Below are positions 44,940 through 56,940 of a stretch of 64,000 bases of DNA, piece after piece (within the stretch, counting starts at the first letter, position 1; every line of letters begins with the position of its first letter). A program made the translations under genes and the position numbers. The stretch is from Phyto melanocephala (Eukaryota; Arthropoda; Insecta; Diptera; Rhinophoridae). Below the pieces are notes generated by a model, which was not told the origin of the DNA, did no database searches, and saw only the letters and a program-made list of their open reading frames with translations. The stretch covers positions 8,275,001 to 8,339,000 of the forward strand of contig OW799234.1 of NCBI GenBank assembly GCA_941918925.1, read 5' to 3'.

Positions 44940-46185
44940 TGCTTAACAATTTTTTTGAGCTTAAAAAAAATAAAAAGAATTTACCTCCTTCTTATTTAAG
45001 CTGTTACTCTTATTGCTGTCGCTGCAGTTGTTGTTGGTTCTTTTTTTGGAGTTTTGTACAAATTGCAGATCACGGTTTTTATGTAGTACATGGAAATTCA
45101 TGGCTACTGTGGAGCCAAAAACAAAAAAACAAAATCAACTATTTGCCAACGAAACCATTTAAAAATTCCCCTTTTGTTTATTTTATTTTGGTTATGTTGT
45201 TGTTGCTGTTGCTTGTGTCCAAAAAAGATTATTTTGTTTATAAAATGTATATGAATGTGATGGGCATGGATATCCTTTCTTTTGAGTTTATGCTTAAACT
45301 TTTTTAGTAACCAAAAGTATCGAATTTGTATTAGTCCTCAGTCCTATGCAAAAAGGTTTAGTTAAGTATTTGCTTAAGCAGACATATGGACAGACACACA
45401 GACGAATAGCTAAACAAACAAACATTTTCAAGTCTTAGATGGTTACTAGAAACATTCGTAGGTTTCAATATACATTTACTTTGAGTAGATCCTAGAAATT
45501 TAAGTACTAATGCTGCTATATTTAGTATGTGTTTTTGTTGTTGTTGCTGGATTTTATTCTGTTTAAATGAACTACAAATGATGTGTTGTTTTTGTTTATT
45601 TAACTGCTACTGAAGCATACGACTACAATTTACAATAAACTACCAGGTTGAGTTTGAAAAAAAATTAACTAAACTGACAGTTTACACAGGCATGTGTGGC
45701 AACTAAATACATGTTTGTTTTCAGTTTAGTTATATTGTCGTAAAATTACAACATTTTTACTAACAACCATGCTATTTTGTTTTTTTTTAATTTTTTTTGT
45801 TGCAGTCATTATTCGTCACTTTCAGCTGTAGAACGGTGTGAAATTCTCAAATAAAGACAATTTAAGGCGAAATTTAAAAATTTTTAAAAATGGCAGATTG
45901 TCAAAAACGAGACTATAAAAAGAAAAGAATTGACAAAATATTCTGAACCAATCTATGCTACTCCACATAATAACTTTGAAAGATCATTTTAAGTACAAAT
46001 ATTATTTTCCTTCAGAAGAGAATGATGTAGAGATAACCTTTGAAACAATGTCGACAAGATAATATATGAAGATGAACTCTGGCTTTGTCTCTGCTGTATA
46101 TTTTGATAAATTTGGAATAGACATCTCATAATGATTTCTGAACTAAAGGGGAATAAATATTTCATACTGAAACAACTGCTACCTC
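44940..46185. other. Non-coding AT-rich DNA
   Basis: A 122-codon frame at 44939-45307 is Leu/Phe/Lys-rich, begins in poly-A/T and has no family motif. Nothing else recognised. Confidence 0.5.
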
Positions 46186-46189
46186 GAAA

Positions 46190-46800
46190 GCATTACAACT
46201 AAGTACTATACGACAGCAATATTTAAGAAATATTGGCATCTTTGTCGACAGTGAGGCGGCACTTGCTGTCATCTAATTTCTATGAAGATCTGTTAAGCTT
46301 TGGTCAATTTTCTGTCCCTGCGCATTGGCACAACTATGGAAAACAACAAGTAGGCGAGCTAGAAAGAACAAAGTATGCTTGAAATATTACTAATGCTGTC
46401 ACAATTCCTAATGATATTAATAATAAAGTAAAATTCTAAGATTAATTGCTAACCATAGTTCATGGTTTTGCGTACTGTGTGGCATATGGAACTGTCTTGT
46501 AGAAATCACATGTCAGCCATGTCCAGTTCTTCCATTATGGGCAAAGAAAACTTGGTTATTGTTGCACGGTACCTTACTTCATTGACTGTAAAGTTTCAAT
46601 TACTATCGTTCTTGAATTAATACGTGTATCGGAAACATTTGAACTTCATCTGACTGCCCTTCAAACCAAATTCGGCAATGAAAGTTTGCTGAGGTACCCA
46701 TTGAGTCAAAAATTACCTTCATCGCTGAAGACTATTTTTCGATAGAATTTTGGTACAAAACTTAAATAAGTTTCAAGCATTTTTTGTTTGTTGTAACGGT
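46190..46800 (-). pseudogene. DD41D mariner-like transposase, degraded
   Basis: On the minus strand, from about 46790 down: FYRKIVFSDEGNF (first catalytic Asp), HCRIWFEGQS, then FTVNEVRYRATITKFSLP, MEELDMADM, a stop, and FLQDSSICHTVRKTMD (second Asp, about 46450-46500). A final stretch CRLTVDKDANI (about 46250) resembles SLVYADKAATI that follows the third motif at 57 kb. The third-Asp segment itself is unreadable. Multiple stops and frame changes. Confidence 0.68.
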
Positions 46801-46912
46801 GAAATAACAAACATCACGGAGCATTTTTGGCATTGCCTCATGTGGCAAATTAACTACAATTAGTAAATTTTTAATTTTTTCATAAACAGAAAATTAATGA
46901 AGATTATATTAT

Positions 46913-47945
46913 AGACGGAACATGTGTGACAAATTTACTGTAGACACAAAATTTGTGACAAATTTACTGTAGACACAAAATTTGTGACAAATTTACTGTA
47001 GACACAAAATTTGTGACAAATTTACTGTAGACACCAAATTTGTGACAAAAATACTGTAAATACCAAATTTGTGACATATTTACTGTAGACACAAAATTTG
47101 TGACAAATTTACTGTAAACACAAAATTTGTGAAAAATTTATTGTCAATAAAAAATTTGTCAAAAATTTTCTATAAAAACAAAAAATTTTTAACAAATTTA
47201 CTATAGACAGAAAAAGTTTTTGACAACTATAGACAGAAAATTTTTGACACATATACTACAGAGAAAAAAAATTTTAACAAACTTGCTACAAATAGAAAAA
47301 TATGTGACAAATTTACTACAGACAGAAAAACAATTTTTGACAAAATTTGCTATAAACAGGAATATTGTGACAAATTTGCTACAGACAGAAAATTTGTGTT
47401 AAATTTGCTATAGACAGAAAATTTGTGACAAATATACTATAAATGAAAAATACAGACGGAAGATGTGTGACAAATTGGCTATAGACAAACAATTTTTAGC
47501 AAATTTACTATAGACATAAATTTTGTGACGAATTCTTTATATATAGAAAATTTGTGACATATATACTATAAAAAAAAAAATTGTGTCAGATTTACTCTAA
47601 ATATGAAATATATGTTAAAATATTACTTTAAAAAAAATGTGTGACAAATTAATAATAAAGTGAAAATTTGTGACAAGATTTCTATAAATGGAATACTTGC
47701 GAGAAATTTATTATAAACGAAAAACTTGTGACAAATTTACTATAAAGAGCAAATTTATGACAAATTTACCATCAACAGCAAATTTGTGACAAATTTACCA
47801 TCAACAGTAAATTTGTGACAAATTTACAACAAACAGCATAACTATAACAAATTAGCCTTAAAAAAAATTTGTGACAAAATAACCATAAATAGGAAATTTG
47901 TTACAAATTTACTTGAAACAAAAAATTTGTGACAAAAACTAAGCA
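46913..47945. repeat. Minisatellite array 1, 29-bp monomer with AATTTGTGACAAATT dyad
   Basis: The unit CAAATTTACTGTAGACACAA + AATTTGTGA (29 bp) repeats for about 1 kb. The first seven or so units are nearly identical, and later units vary at the ACTRTARAYA part and in length. The junction AATTTGT-G-ACAAATT is an inverted repeat with 7-bp arms about one base. The same monomer forms array 2 at 57.7-59.7 kb. It is not coding; frames through it have unrelated meaning in each register. Confidence 0.92.
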
Positions 47946-47949
47946 ATAT

Positions 47950-49680
47950 TCATAAATTTGTTATTATTATTACTTTGTTTGACTATCCATTATCAATAGA
48001 ACCCTTTTAGATTTTAGCTTGATAACAAAATATGAATCTATAACTTTTCGGTAGCTAAAGTAAGATTTATTGCCAAACAGACGCCAGAATTAAATTTTCT
48101 CGATTTCTCTAACTTGCAGGTAGTGGCACTTGATTTTAAAGATTTTTTCTCTTTCGATATTTATTTGTGACATTTATAGATTTTAATTTTAATAACCGAA
48201 AAATTGTATGAATTCATAACAAAATAAGATATCACTGCCAGCATCTATAATACTTTCAGCTACTACTTGGCCAGCGCCTACTAAAATTAATAAAACGACT
48301 ATATGACGACAAAAGTATTAAGAAATTTTTATGACTGTTAAGAGGCCCGCTGGCTTTTTATTACCAATAGACCATCATATTTGGCCAATAAAAAATAAAA
48401 CAATTTCAAATGACAATACTGGTAGTCAGTTATCTTTTTTTCCAAAAGCCATAAAAATTAGTAAAACTAAAACATTAAATATTAGTGCGTCTAGAGAAGA
48501 AGAGAAGATGATGATGAAAAAAAAGGAAGTCACTTGCGGAATCAATGAAAGGATAATTGAAATCTTTGGTGATTTTATGAGCACATAAAACTATTAAAAT
48601 CACTAGCAATAAAATTATAACATAAATCTACGATGTTGGCTAAAATACAAACACATGCACACACACACACACACACTTTGTATGGCGGAAACTGTAGATT
48701 TAAAGAAGAGAGTAGAAAGAGAGAGGGGAAAAACGATAAAGATAAAAATCTGGAAATGTACACTCTACAGAAATATGAAAACAATAGATAATACGAAGAA
48801 ATGGGAAAAAGTTAAAGTTAAAACTAAATAAAAGATAAACAAATAGCAGGGATGGAAAAGTTAATTTATAAAAATAAAAGAAAATTTAAGTTAAGTCTGA
48901 ATGGAATTTTAATTGAAATAATATTTAATGTTAAAAACAACTTGTTTAATACTTTTAAGCTCTTATTCATTCCTGCATATATTTTAAGTTTATATTAAGT
49001 TTTCTATTAAATTTTTAAGGTGATGAGGACTAATTCTACTGTATTGTAATTGTTCATAGATGACACTGAGGTAAGTATTTAATTGTGTTATCTGGTTTAG
49101 AAAAGGGTTTACAGAGAGAAGAAAAGTAGGCCATAATAGAATGGTTTGAGTGCTTTCTTCTATGCACACTGTCATTGCCTTCTATGGTATTTTTTTAAAA
49201 AAAGTATTGCAACGCCAACTGATGTTGTGTTGCTGTATTTAAAACAACATGATGGTCAAGCGTTTAGGAACATAAAACTTGATATTTTTCAAATAGACTG
49301 GGAAGTTATCTAATCTTTTAGCCAATTCAATTGGCATTTTTCTTAAGAAAATCAGTCCTCCCCGGGGGTATGTTACCTTGAGGAGTGTGCACGCCTTGGC
49401 GCTGTTGCTAGTTCGGAGTATAGAGATGTTATCAACACTTCTGGCTGTGGATCTCGTACACAAAGAGGTTAGGTAGACTCAGATGCCAGTGTAGTGCAGT
49501 TTTCGAATGAAGGTGGTCGAATGCATAGATCCATGCACAACGAAGGTATGAACATTAACATCACTATTTTAACCAAAGGCGTTTAGGAGAATCCTGTTAC
49601 TCGTAATTAAAGAGGTTAGAGAATTTCAGATCGCAATATACTAATGATCTAAGTGAGGCACACACTAAGTGTGAATGCTA
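47950..49680. other. Non-coding DNA
   Basis: An 85-codon frame at 48331-48588 (plus) and a 74-codon frame at 49239-49463 (minus) show no family motif. A CA microsatellite lies at 48652-48677 and GA-rich DNA follows. Confidence 0.45.
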
Positions 49681-49681
49681 T

Positions 49682-49800
49682 GGGGGACCTTAGTCTAACG
49701 AAGATGATGGCGATTATCAGCTGGCAATGTGACATCGTTTTCTAGTGCTGAGAAAACACGTGCAGTAGCACTGGACTCAGTGAAGCAAGGGATGCCGATT
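49682..49800 (+). repeat. Dispersed repeat starting GGGGACCTTAGTCT, copy 3 of 3
   Basis: Shares GGGGACCTTAGTCTNANG, GATGATGGCGATTA, GTGACATCGTTTTC and CACTGGACTCAGTGA-type steps with 28030-28190. Confidence 0.6.
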
Positions 49801-51029
49801 AAATGACATTTTATTTACAAAAATATCTGCTACAAAATAAAATTTTAAGTTCCCATCCCTGTTACTTTTTTTTCTACTTTAAGCATAAGAGTTTTCACAC
49901 AATATTAAAATACACTTCAATGACAATGTGTACAATATTTTTGTATGTTTTATACAGTTTGATTTTATCTATTATTGTTATAGTTGTAATATATTGTTTT
50001 GTAGTTTAGGTTGTTGTTAATATTTATTTTTTATTAGTAATATGTACTACTAGATACTAGCAGCAAAGCTATTGGACTTGTATTAGCCATGAATTTCCCT
50101 ATAAACCGTTAAAGTCAAACATGCTCGCATATAATATTTTGCCTCTAACTAAATATGATTGGTTGATGTTGCTGTGTTTGTTGTTGTTTGGTAGGGTTGA
50201 CATTTACACTATCTGATGGTAATAAGATACATGCATCATGTATCTGTCTACAACTAACCAACATTCAGTAGTAAATTTTTTAATAGTCTTGGTAGTAAGT
50301 AAGTTTTAACTTCTTGGTGGCTTAAGGTTATTTTTTTTCTTCTTTTATGTAACTAAAACGATGTTCTAATTTTTTATATTTTTATGTTTCCATTTTTTCG
50401 ATGAGATTAATTGTTTTTATTGAGTAAATTTATAGCGTGAAAATATGTCTGGTTAAGTGATAGTGTTTTTTTACTGAGACTTACTTACATGGAAAAAAAG
50501 GTAGCGAGTTATCAATCTATAAAACAAAATATATAAAATAAAAATTTTATTGTTTCCCTGATAACCATCATCATTTTGTAACGAAAGCCACAAAAGAAAA
50601 AAGCCTGTAGGTATTTGGAATCTTTAAGAGAAATGGGAGCAGCTTATGAAATATTACAACAAAAAATGCTTTATTATAATGAATTACATACTTGTAAAAA
50701 ATGAAGCTAAAATATACACGAATTATTACAAATTGGACAGATTGAAGATTGAATATTTCTTAAAAACTTGTCACCTAAAAAGTGTTTTATGGCCTAAAAT
50801 AAAATACAAAATTCTCTATTGAAAATTTAAGCACAAACTTTCTGTTGTATAAACAGCAAATTTCTAGTCAAAAAAGTAATTTGAAAATTAATTTTTTTTT
50901 AAGAATTAAAACTAAATAAAAACATGCAAGAGCGCTATATTGAAAATATCCTTCACCGTCATTGGTATAAATACCAAGTCCTAGCTAAGCCTAGATTTTA
51001 GATGTAATGTAATACGCTGTTTTCCTTAT
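49801..51029. other. Non-coding AT-rich DNA
   Basis: No motif-bearing frame or repeat recognised. Confidence 0.5.
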
Positions 51030-51400
51030 TGCTGCCGACGTCATGTTTGATTCTGAATTTTTAAATAGTTAACTGTATTATACTAGTCAAATCCTTTCAT
51101 TTGATACGCATATTGTGGGTGTTAAAAAAAATTCGCTCCGCCATTTTGTTTTAGACGCCATCTTGGATTTTAAACTTTTTTAATAGTTTACTACATTGAA
51201 ATGGTCAGGCGCTTTTATTTGATACTAATATTGTGAGAGTTAAAGGGGACAAAGCCGTAACTACTATGTTTGACTCGTATATTTGCCATTTAATCTAGGA
51301 CGCCATCTTGGATTTTTTTGCTTTTCCTCACTGAGTATATTTTAGGACTACAGTCCTTTCATTTGATCCCCATATTGGCTCTCTCGATTGTATAGAAACT
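51030..51400. repeat. Tandem-like repeat with GACGCCATCTTGGATTTT, period about 145 bp
   Basis: GACGCCATCTTGGATTT starts at 51154 and 51299. CTTT(C/T)ATTTGATNC(G/T)(A/C)ATATTG-type segments precede or follow at about 51092, 51210 and 51355. Units share the order: CTTTNATTTGAT, ATATTGTG(G/A)G, gap, CGCCATCTTGG. Non-coding. Confidence 0.65.
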
Positions 51401-51795
51401 GGAAATTATCGATTTCCGTTTGTAAATTTTAGGAACACAACCGAAGCAGTTGTACTCTGGTGCTTATATCTCCATTGATATCAAATCGATTTGTTAGTTT
51501 TTCTGAGAAATAATTTCTGAGATTATGACTTATAATTTGGTGTCTTAAGCATACTCAAAAATTAGTTAGGAGTTTGAAAAAAGTTTGCTATATTTAAAAA
51601 ATATATATTTTTTCAAATAATTTTTGCCTATAACTTTGCCGATTAGTAATTAATTTGTCTCAAAATTTTTATGAATATTTCCAGAGCCTACTTAATCTAT
51701 AAATATTATAAACTAAAATTATTTTAACGCTGGAAAAATATTAATTTTTGGAATAAAGAAAAGCGAAAAAACAGATGCTGTCGTGTTTATTTACT
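51401..51795. other. Non-coding AT-rich DNA
   Basis: No feature recognised. Confidence 0.5.
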
Positions 51796-51799
51796 CATA

Positions 51800-52062
51800 T
51801 CTCAGAAGGTTATAATGTCATTATGTTGATTTCCAAAACCAGTTTGTCCTCATATATTTCTGATATTTTTATACCTTAAACGGGTATTGAAAAGGTCGGG
51901 ATGCCTCAAAATGTTGATTTCAACATACACATGGACAGACGGACAATTTAATGCTCTCAGAAAATATATACTTTGTGAGGTGGGAATTTAATTTTGTAGA
52001 AATTTTATATGGAATGACAAACCTATATATACCCTTACACTCACTGTGGAGGGTATATAAAA
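51800..52062 (-). repeat. Dispersed repeat with GTTGATTTCAACATACACATGG core, minus copy
   Basis: Reverse-complement counterpart of 31726-32010: GTTGATTTCAAC (51913-51924), ACATGGACAGACGGAC, ATATACTTTG, TTTTGTAGAAATTT, ATGGAATGACAAACCTATA and a CTCACTGTGGAGGGTATA end. Confidence 0.75.
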
Positions 52063-52192
52063 TATATCTATGGTCACAGGTAGAAAGGCCCTAACTCGTA
52101 GTTTGTATGAAATTGAGTTTTTCAGTCATTTTAATACATTTTACACAAATACAAAAATTTAGTGCAATAGTATCAAAAAATAACGGTTTTAA

Positions 52193-52810
52193 TACCATAG
52201 ACAGACGACAGCGTTAATTTGCATTAAAAGTCTTAATTCAAATTAACTTATGAATTATCCCCATTCCAATGTATATTAGATTTCACGTAAATGCACTAAA
52301 TCATATTGAATTTATACTGCATTTAGCAATTTCAATATGGCAACACCGTCGGCAATCAATCAAAAAATAAAATATCAAAAATGTAATATAAAAATAGATT
52401 CGATTTGTTGAAATTCTTTACATATTTTTTGGAATGCCTTTCTTTTTAGGCGAAAGTTTTCCTTAATACTGGTATCGTCCATCGTAAGCACGTCACTCTC
52501 CCAAAAAGGTGCTGTTACGGTTCTTTAAAAAAATACCACATACCTACATACATACATATGTATGTATGAATTATAACCTCCAAGAAAATATACCATTAAA
52601 CCTACGAATTTCCACAATTCCCTTTCTCTTATTTCAGAGTGTCCTTCTGCCATCCCAACTTGTAGCAACATGTTCAGATTTGTGATTGCTACTGCATTTA
52701 CAATTTTTAAAATTTTTACTAAATGCAAAAACTGTCGTCTGTCACAGCAAAATTTTAAATTGCATTAGTGAGATTTTAATGCAAATTAACGCTGTCGTTT
52801 GTCTATGGTA
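52193..52810. mobile_element. Non-autonomous element, about 615 bp, 37-bp inverted repeats
   Basis: TACCATAGACAGACGACAGC at the left continues GTTAATTTGCATTAAAA (52193-52229). The right end 52774-52810 is its reverse complement with one mismatch (A for G). If TA is the target duplication the element is 52195-52808. An internal CTGTCGTCTGTCACAGC at about 52731 resembles the terminal motif. No coding sequence. TA-type superfamily is inference. Confidence 0.8.
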
Positions 52811-53059
52811 TAATGCATTGTAATAATGCAGTTTCTATTACGTTTTTGCCTTTAATTTATGTTACGAACCGTTTTAATCAGCGAGGTTTCCGGCTAGCCT
52901 GTTCGTGGCTATAGCTCAGGAAGGTTCCAATCCTCTAATATTTGTTGTCCGAATATGAGCAAAGACAGGGCAGTCTTGTTCATTTGTTTGAATAACAGCA
53001 ATTTTTAGGATGATTGTGATTTCCTTAATACCTATCACACACACACAACCAGACATGGG

Positions 53060-53225
53060 CAATATGTGGAGGCTTCTGAAAGTTGACCAACACATGGACA
53101 GACGGACATTGTTGAATCAGCTTCGCGGTTCGTAAGGTTTCAGAACATACATAAATGAATATTGTAGAAATTAAAAATTGGGTGACAAAGTAAAATAAGT
53201 CTCTGGCACCACAAATGAGAGATAT
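53060..53225 (-). repeat. Dispersed repeat (ACATGGACAGACGGAC type), degraded copy
   Basis: Contains AACACATGGACAGACGGACA, ATTGTAGAAATTAAAAATTG and a GGCACCACAAATGAGAGATA end, in the same order as at 4.74-4.93 and 51.8-52.06 kb. Confidence 0.55.
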
Positions 53226-53414
53226 ACAATTTTTTTTGGCTGCAACACTACAACAGGCAAATTCTTGTACCGTTCGGTTAATTAAATTAAAAGCTAATTG
53301 GTTAATAAATAAATTCAATTATTTTTCAAAAAAAAAAAAATTTTTTTTAAAAATTCAATATTTTATTTGGTTGTTGGCTTTAAGCTGGTCTATATGCATT
53401 TCACTGGTGCTTAT

Positions 53415-54353
53415 CAGAGAACTGCAACGAGCACCCGTTTTTATGATTTATGATACTCGCCTTAAAACGAGTTGCGTTGTAGTTAATACAGCCTATTGCT
53501 TTTGTATGTACTCGCCAGGCTCGTAAGAAATTGTGTTTGCAATATACGAGCCTTTAGCAAACACAATGAAATTTATATGAGCTTTGTATTGTATTGTTTC
53601 GTAAATATACTACAACTAATTTACTCTCTTTTATTCAATGTTCTCTATCTGTCCTTCACTGACCTAGAGTTATAGTTGTCTGAGTGCACAAGTGTTTACT
53701 CGCAGCATTCGTCATTCGTAGTAATATTTAAAGCAGCGCTGCCAGATGGTTTAGGAAAAAATCAATGATCGTATATTTAAGTAAACATGTAAGGCTAAAC
53801 CCATAATGAAATAAAATGAATTTAAAAGTTATTACAAGAAAAATTTTCGTGGAAGATTTTAATTAAAATATAAAATGAATGCGACAGGCTTATGAATCAC
53901 AATTTTTTTATACTTCATTTTCATTTATATTTCAATATTTTTAAAAAAATATTGACTAATGGCAACGCAGCGCAGTCCGTTATTTCATTGTGCGACGAAG
54001 ACGCAGAATTTACTTTTTATATATTTATAAATCTATGATGCCAAAAAACACTTTTTTAAATGGCTGAGTGCGCTCTTTATGTAACACCTAAGTCGTGTAA
54101 GTTTAATACAAAGAAGTTACCGAATATGAAAATAGAAAAAACACGAAACTTTGCTTTGATTGGTTGTGATATTGACATGTACAAGTAAAAAGTTATTGTG
54201 TAATATTTTCATGAAAAAGCTCGCTTTGTATGAAGAACGAGTCAACGAGTCAACATATCAATAAAAGCGAGTGCTTAAAAGTATTCGAGACTAAAAATAC
54301 TTTAGTAAACAGCGAGTGCGCTCGCAAGTATTATGTATTGTTGCAGTTCTCTG
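53415..54353. mobile_element. Non-autonomous hobo-like hAT element, 939 bp
   Basis: Perfect 14-bp inverted repeat CAGAGAACTGCAAC (53415-53428) and GTTGCAGTTCTCTG (54340-54353), with an exact 8-bp target duplication GTGCTTAT (53407-53414 and 54354-54361). The first 12 bases, CAGAGAACTGCA, are the known terminal repeat of the Drosophila hobo element. ACTCGC/GCGAGT hexamers crowd both ends (about 53457, 53508, 53698; 54220-54330) and probably bind transposase (inference). No transposase frame is present, so it would depend on a hobo-type source. Confidence 0.92.
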
Positions 54354-54361
54354 GTGCTTAT

Positions 54362-56750
54362 ACCAGATCGTCAGTAGACCTTTTACAAAAAAAAACAAAA
54401 ATTTTTAAAAATTTCTATAAAAAACTATTTTATTTAAATTTTGTTAAAAATTACTTACTTTTACAAAAGGGAAGTTTTAAAGGCAGTATTTTTTGTTAAA
54501 ATTTTTTATTTTTAAGTTGTTATTGCTGTTGTAGTTATTTTGACAATCTACAAGATTTCTATTTCATTTAGTCATTATTTTATTGGACACTTTAAACCAC
54601 CTACGTGCTGGTAACACATCCTTATATTCAACTCATGTTAGAGTTCTGGAAACATGTTGTCATGGTCGATATTATGGTCTGTATGATGAGACACTAAAAG
54701 AGGTCTGTCTGCAACTAAGAATTTGCATTAAAATGTAATTTTGCCGAAGATCTTTTTTTTTTTGCTGCATGTGAAGCTGTTAAACATGATCACTTTAAGA
54801 ACTTAAAGGGAAAATTATTTGCAAAAAAACTGTGAGAGTGAGTATATTGAAAGTAGCATCTAAACAATGTCTGTCCATGTGTCTTTCTTTACATGTGATA
54901 ACATTTCTTGGTGTAGTGGCAGCATTAACATAATTAGTCAAATACTTTACAGCTTGGATCTCAGGCAGCAAAGGGGAGAGACCAAAGCATCCACCACTAA
55001 ATACGTTTTTATGCCATAATTGTAGGGGGAAAACTAGAAAAATTGTGTTGAAAATGTTGGCGCGAAATTGTAGCAGACATAAAGAACACTTTGGCGTTTA
55101 ACAATATTTTTTTTTAATTTTTTTTCATGTGGCAAAAACATAGATCAGTACTTGGGAGTTGTTTGTTTTTTTCTGGTGTTTGTCATCCTTTTGCTACGGC
55201 AATGTGTTAAATACTGTCGTTACTACTTAGAGTTGTTTAAGCAATAGACATAAATTATTATTAAACAAACAGAGAGTCTTAAGTTTGTATTTAGCTTAAA
55301 GTAAATATTATTATTATTATTATTATTAATTTTAAATTAAATTGCCAAAAGTTATAATTTGTTTAAAATTTTTATTTATGTAATACGAAATCTCAATAAT
55401 TATTATTCTTCTTTACGAGAGTGATACACAGAGAGTGAGAGTTTCAGAACTTCTGCATTTTGACAAATAAAATTTTGTGGTCTAATCGCCCACGCTATGA
55501 CACTCTTAGGCATCAGTAGGGTCTTTACTTATAGCAGCCTTTAAAACGCCCACTTTTTCAATTTGATTTGCCATAATTTTTATAACAGAACATCTTAAGT
55601 GGAGTCGCCTTCTGTTCGAGATCAAAACAAAATAGAAAAATCCTATTTCCTTAAAAATAAAACAGCAAAACTTTTCACTAAAAATAATTTGATTTTAATT
55701 AATTTATTACATTTAGAATCTTGTTAACGCTGGCTGTGGGTTGTCAGTGTAATTGTCAGTCAAACGACGACAGTCTTAAATATTATTGTATTTCAATTTA
55801 ACAAAAGTGTAAAATTGTGTGTTTTATTTTAATAAAGAAAACACTTAAATATAAATTCGTTTTTCTAAACTTTTTATAAATATATAAAAAAAATTTTTTT
55901 TATTTATTTTTCAACAAAAAATTTGTGACAAAAGAAAAGACTAGACATTTAAATAACTATTGCTAAATAATCTTTAAAATCTTTCGCAATAACGGCTCTT
56001 TGCTCAATTAATGTTTTAATTAACTTTTGATTATTACACAAAATTTTAATTAAATCCATCAATTGACGTATTGAAAAGCCAGTCATTGTGGTATATTTAA
56101 AGTAGAGTCAGGGGGCTGATGTGTGTGTGTGTGTGTGTGATCTTGTCATTAACATTTTACATGTCTTGTGTACATATTTCATGCTCACAAAATGAAATGA
56201 TATGCCTAAAAAACGAACATAATTTTAATGAATTTCTAAGAAATTCAATTTAAGTTTGCGTATCATTCAATATCAGTACATTACGATGCCCTTTTTATAT
56301 ATTTATTTATTTATGTATGACTATACTTTTGTCTCTACCATTTAATATTTAACGAATTTATAACACGATGCAAGCAGCGCTAAACTATACAAACATACAT
56401 TCTGAAATTCAAAGAATGATGGCATTAACATTGGCATTCGGTGTTTTTTTCTTTTTTTTTTTTGAAACACATTTTTAATTTCTTTAAACTCCTCTTCTTC
56501 TTATATTTGCCGTCACTGGCAGAACATATTGAAATAATTATTATCTCCTGTTTAAAATCTGCAAGAGAACAACTTACAAATTGAAGCGCAACACTTAAAA
56601 TATGGCTGTAAAGGAAGTTGAGTGGGGAATGATGTACAGCGACTGAGTGGAGAACTACTGGCAACAAAGTTTTGGTGTTAATCAAAAATATAACTATAAA
56701 TAGAAAATTTTAACACAAAGTAACTTAAAATAGTAAAAAAAATTATGAAT
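54362..56750. other. Non-coding AT-rich DNA
   Basis: TTA microsatellite (about 55308-55328) and GT microsatellite (about 56121-56139). A single AAAATTTGTGACAAAA at about 55917 matches the minisatellite dyad. No gene recognised. Confidence 0.55.
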
Positions 56751-56755
56751 AAATA

Positions 56756-56938
56756 AAGGGTGTTTTTTTAAGCCCGATAGAACTTGAAATTGTAAAAAAT
56801 AACACAAAAAATTAAATTGTAATCAAAATTTTTTTTTTATTCGAAAGATCAATACGTGACATTAACATTTGAAAATGATTTCGGGCATATGGGCACCGCG
56901 GCTGTTCTTGACGAAGCGCATTCTGGACGTCCAATTTT
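56756..56938. repeat. Left 183-bp inverted repeat of the DD41D element
   Basis: Inverted copy of 57494-57676. Its inner part is antisense to the transposase C-terminal codons. Confidence 0.9.
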
Positions 56939-56940
56939 AT

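Noticed and set aside
44939..45307. 122-codon open frame rich in Leu, Phe and Lys
   Set aside because: Begins in poly-A/T DNA directly after a LINE end, has biased low-complexity composition and no family motif.
46230..46270. Plus-strand reading IFVDSEAALAV resembling an RNase H motif
   Set aside because: The opposite strand over 46190-46800 gives several collinear DD41D transposase motifs, including both FSDEGNF and QDSSICHT, which is far stronger than one isolated motif.
46913..47945. CRISPR-like regular repeats
   Set aside because: Monomers are contiguous without unique spacers, and the DNA is clearly eukaryotic; it is a minisatellite. The same applies to 57735-59700.
48331..48588. 85-codon open frame
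   Set aside because: No recognisable motif, ends in a GAAGA-rich tract; could be chance in AT-rich DNA. Not supported as a gene.
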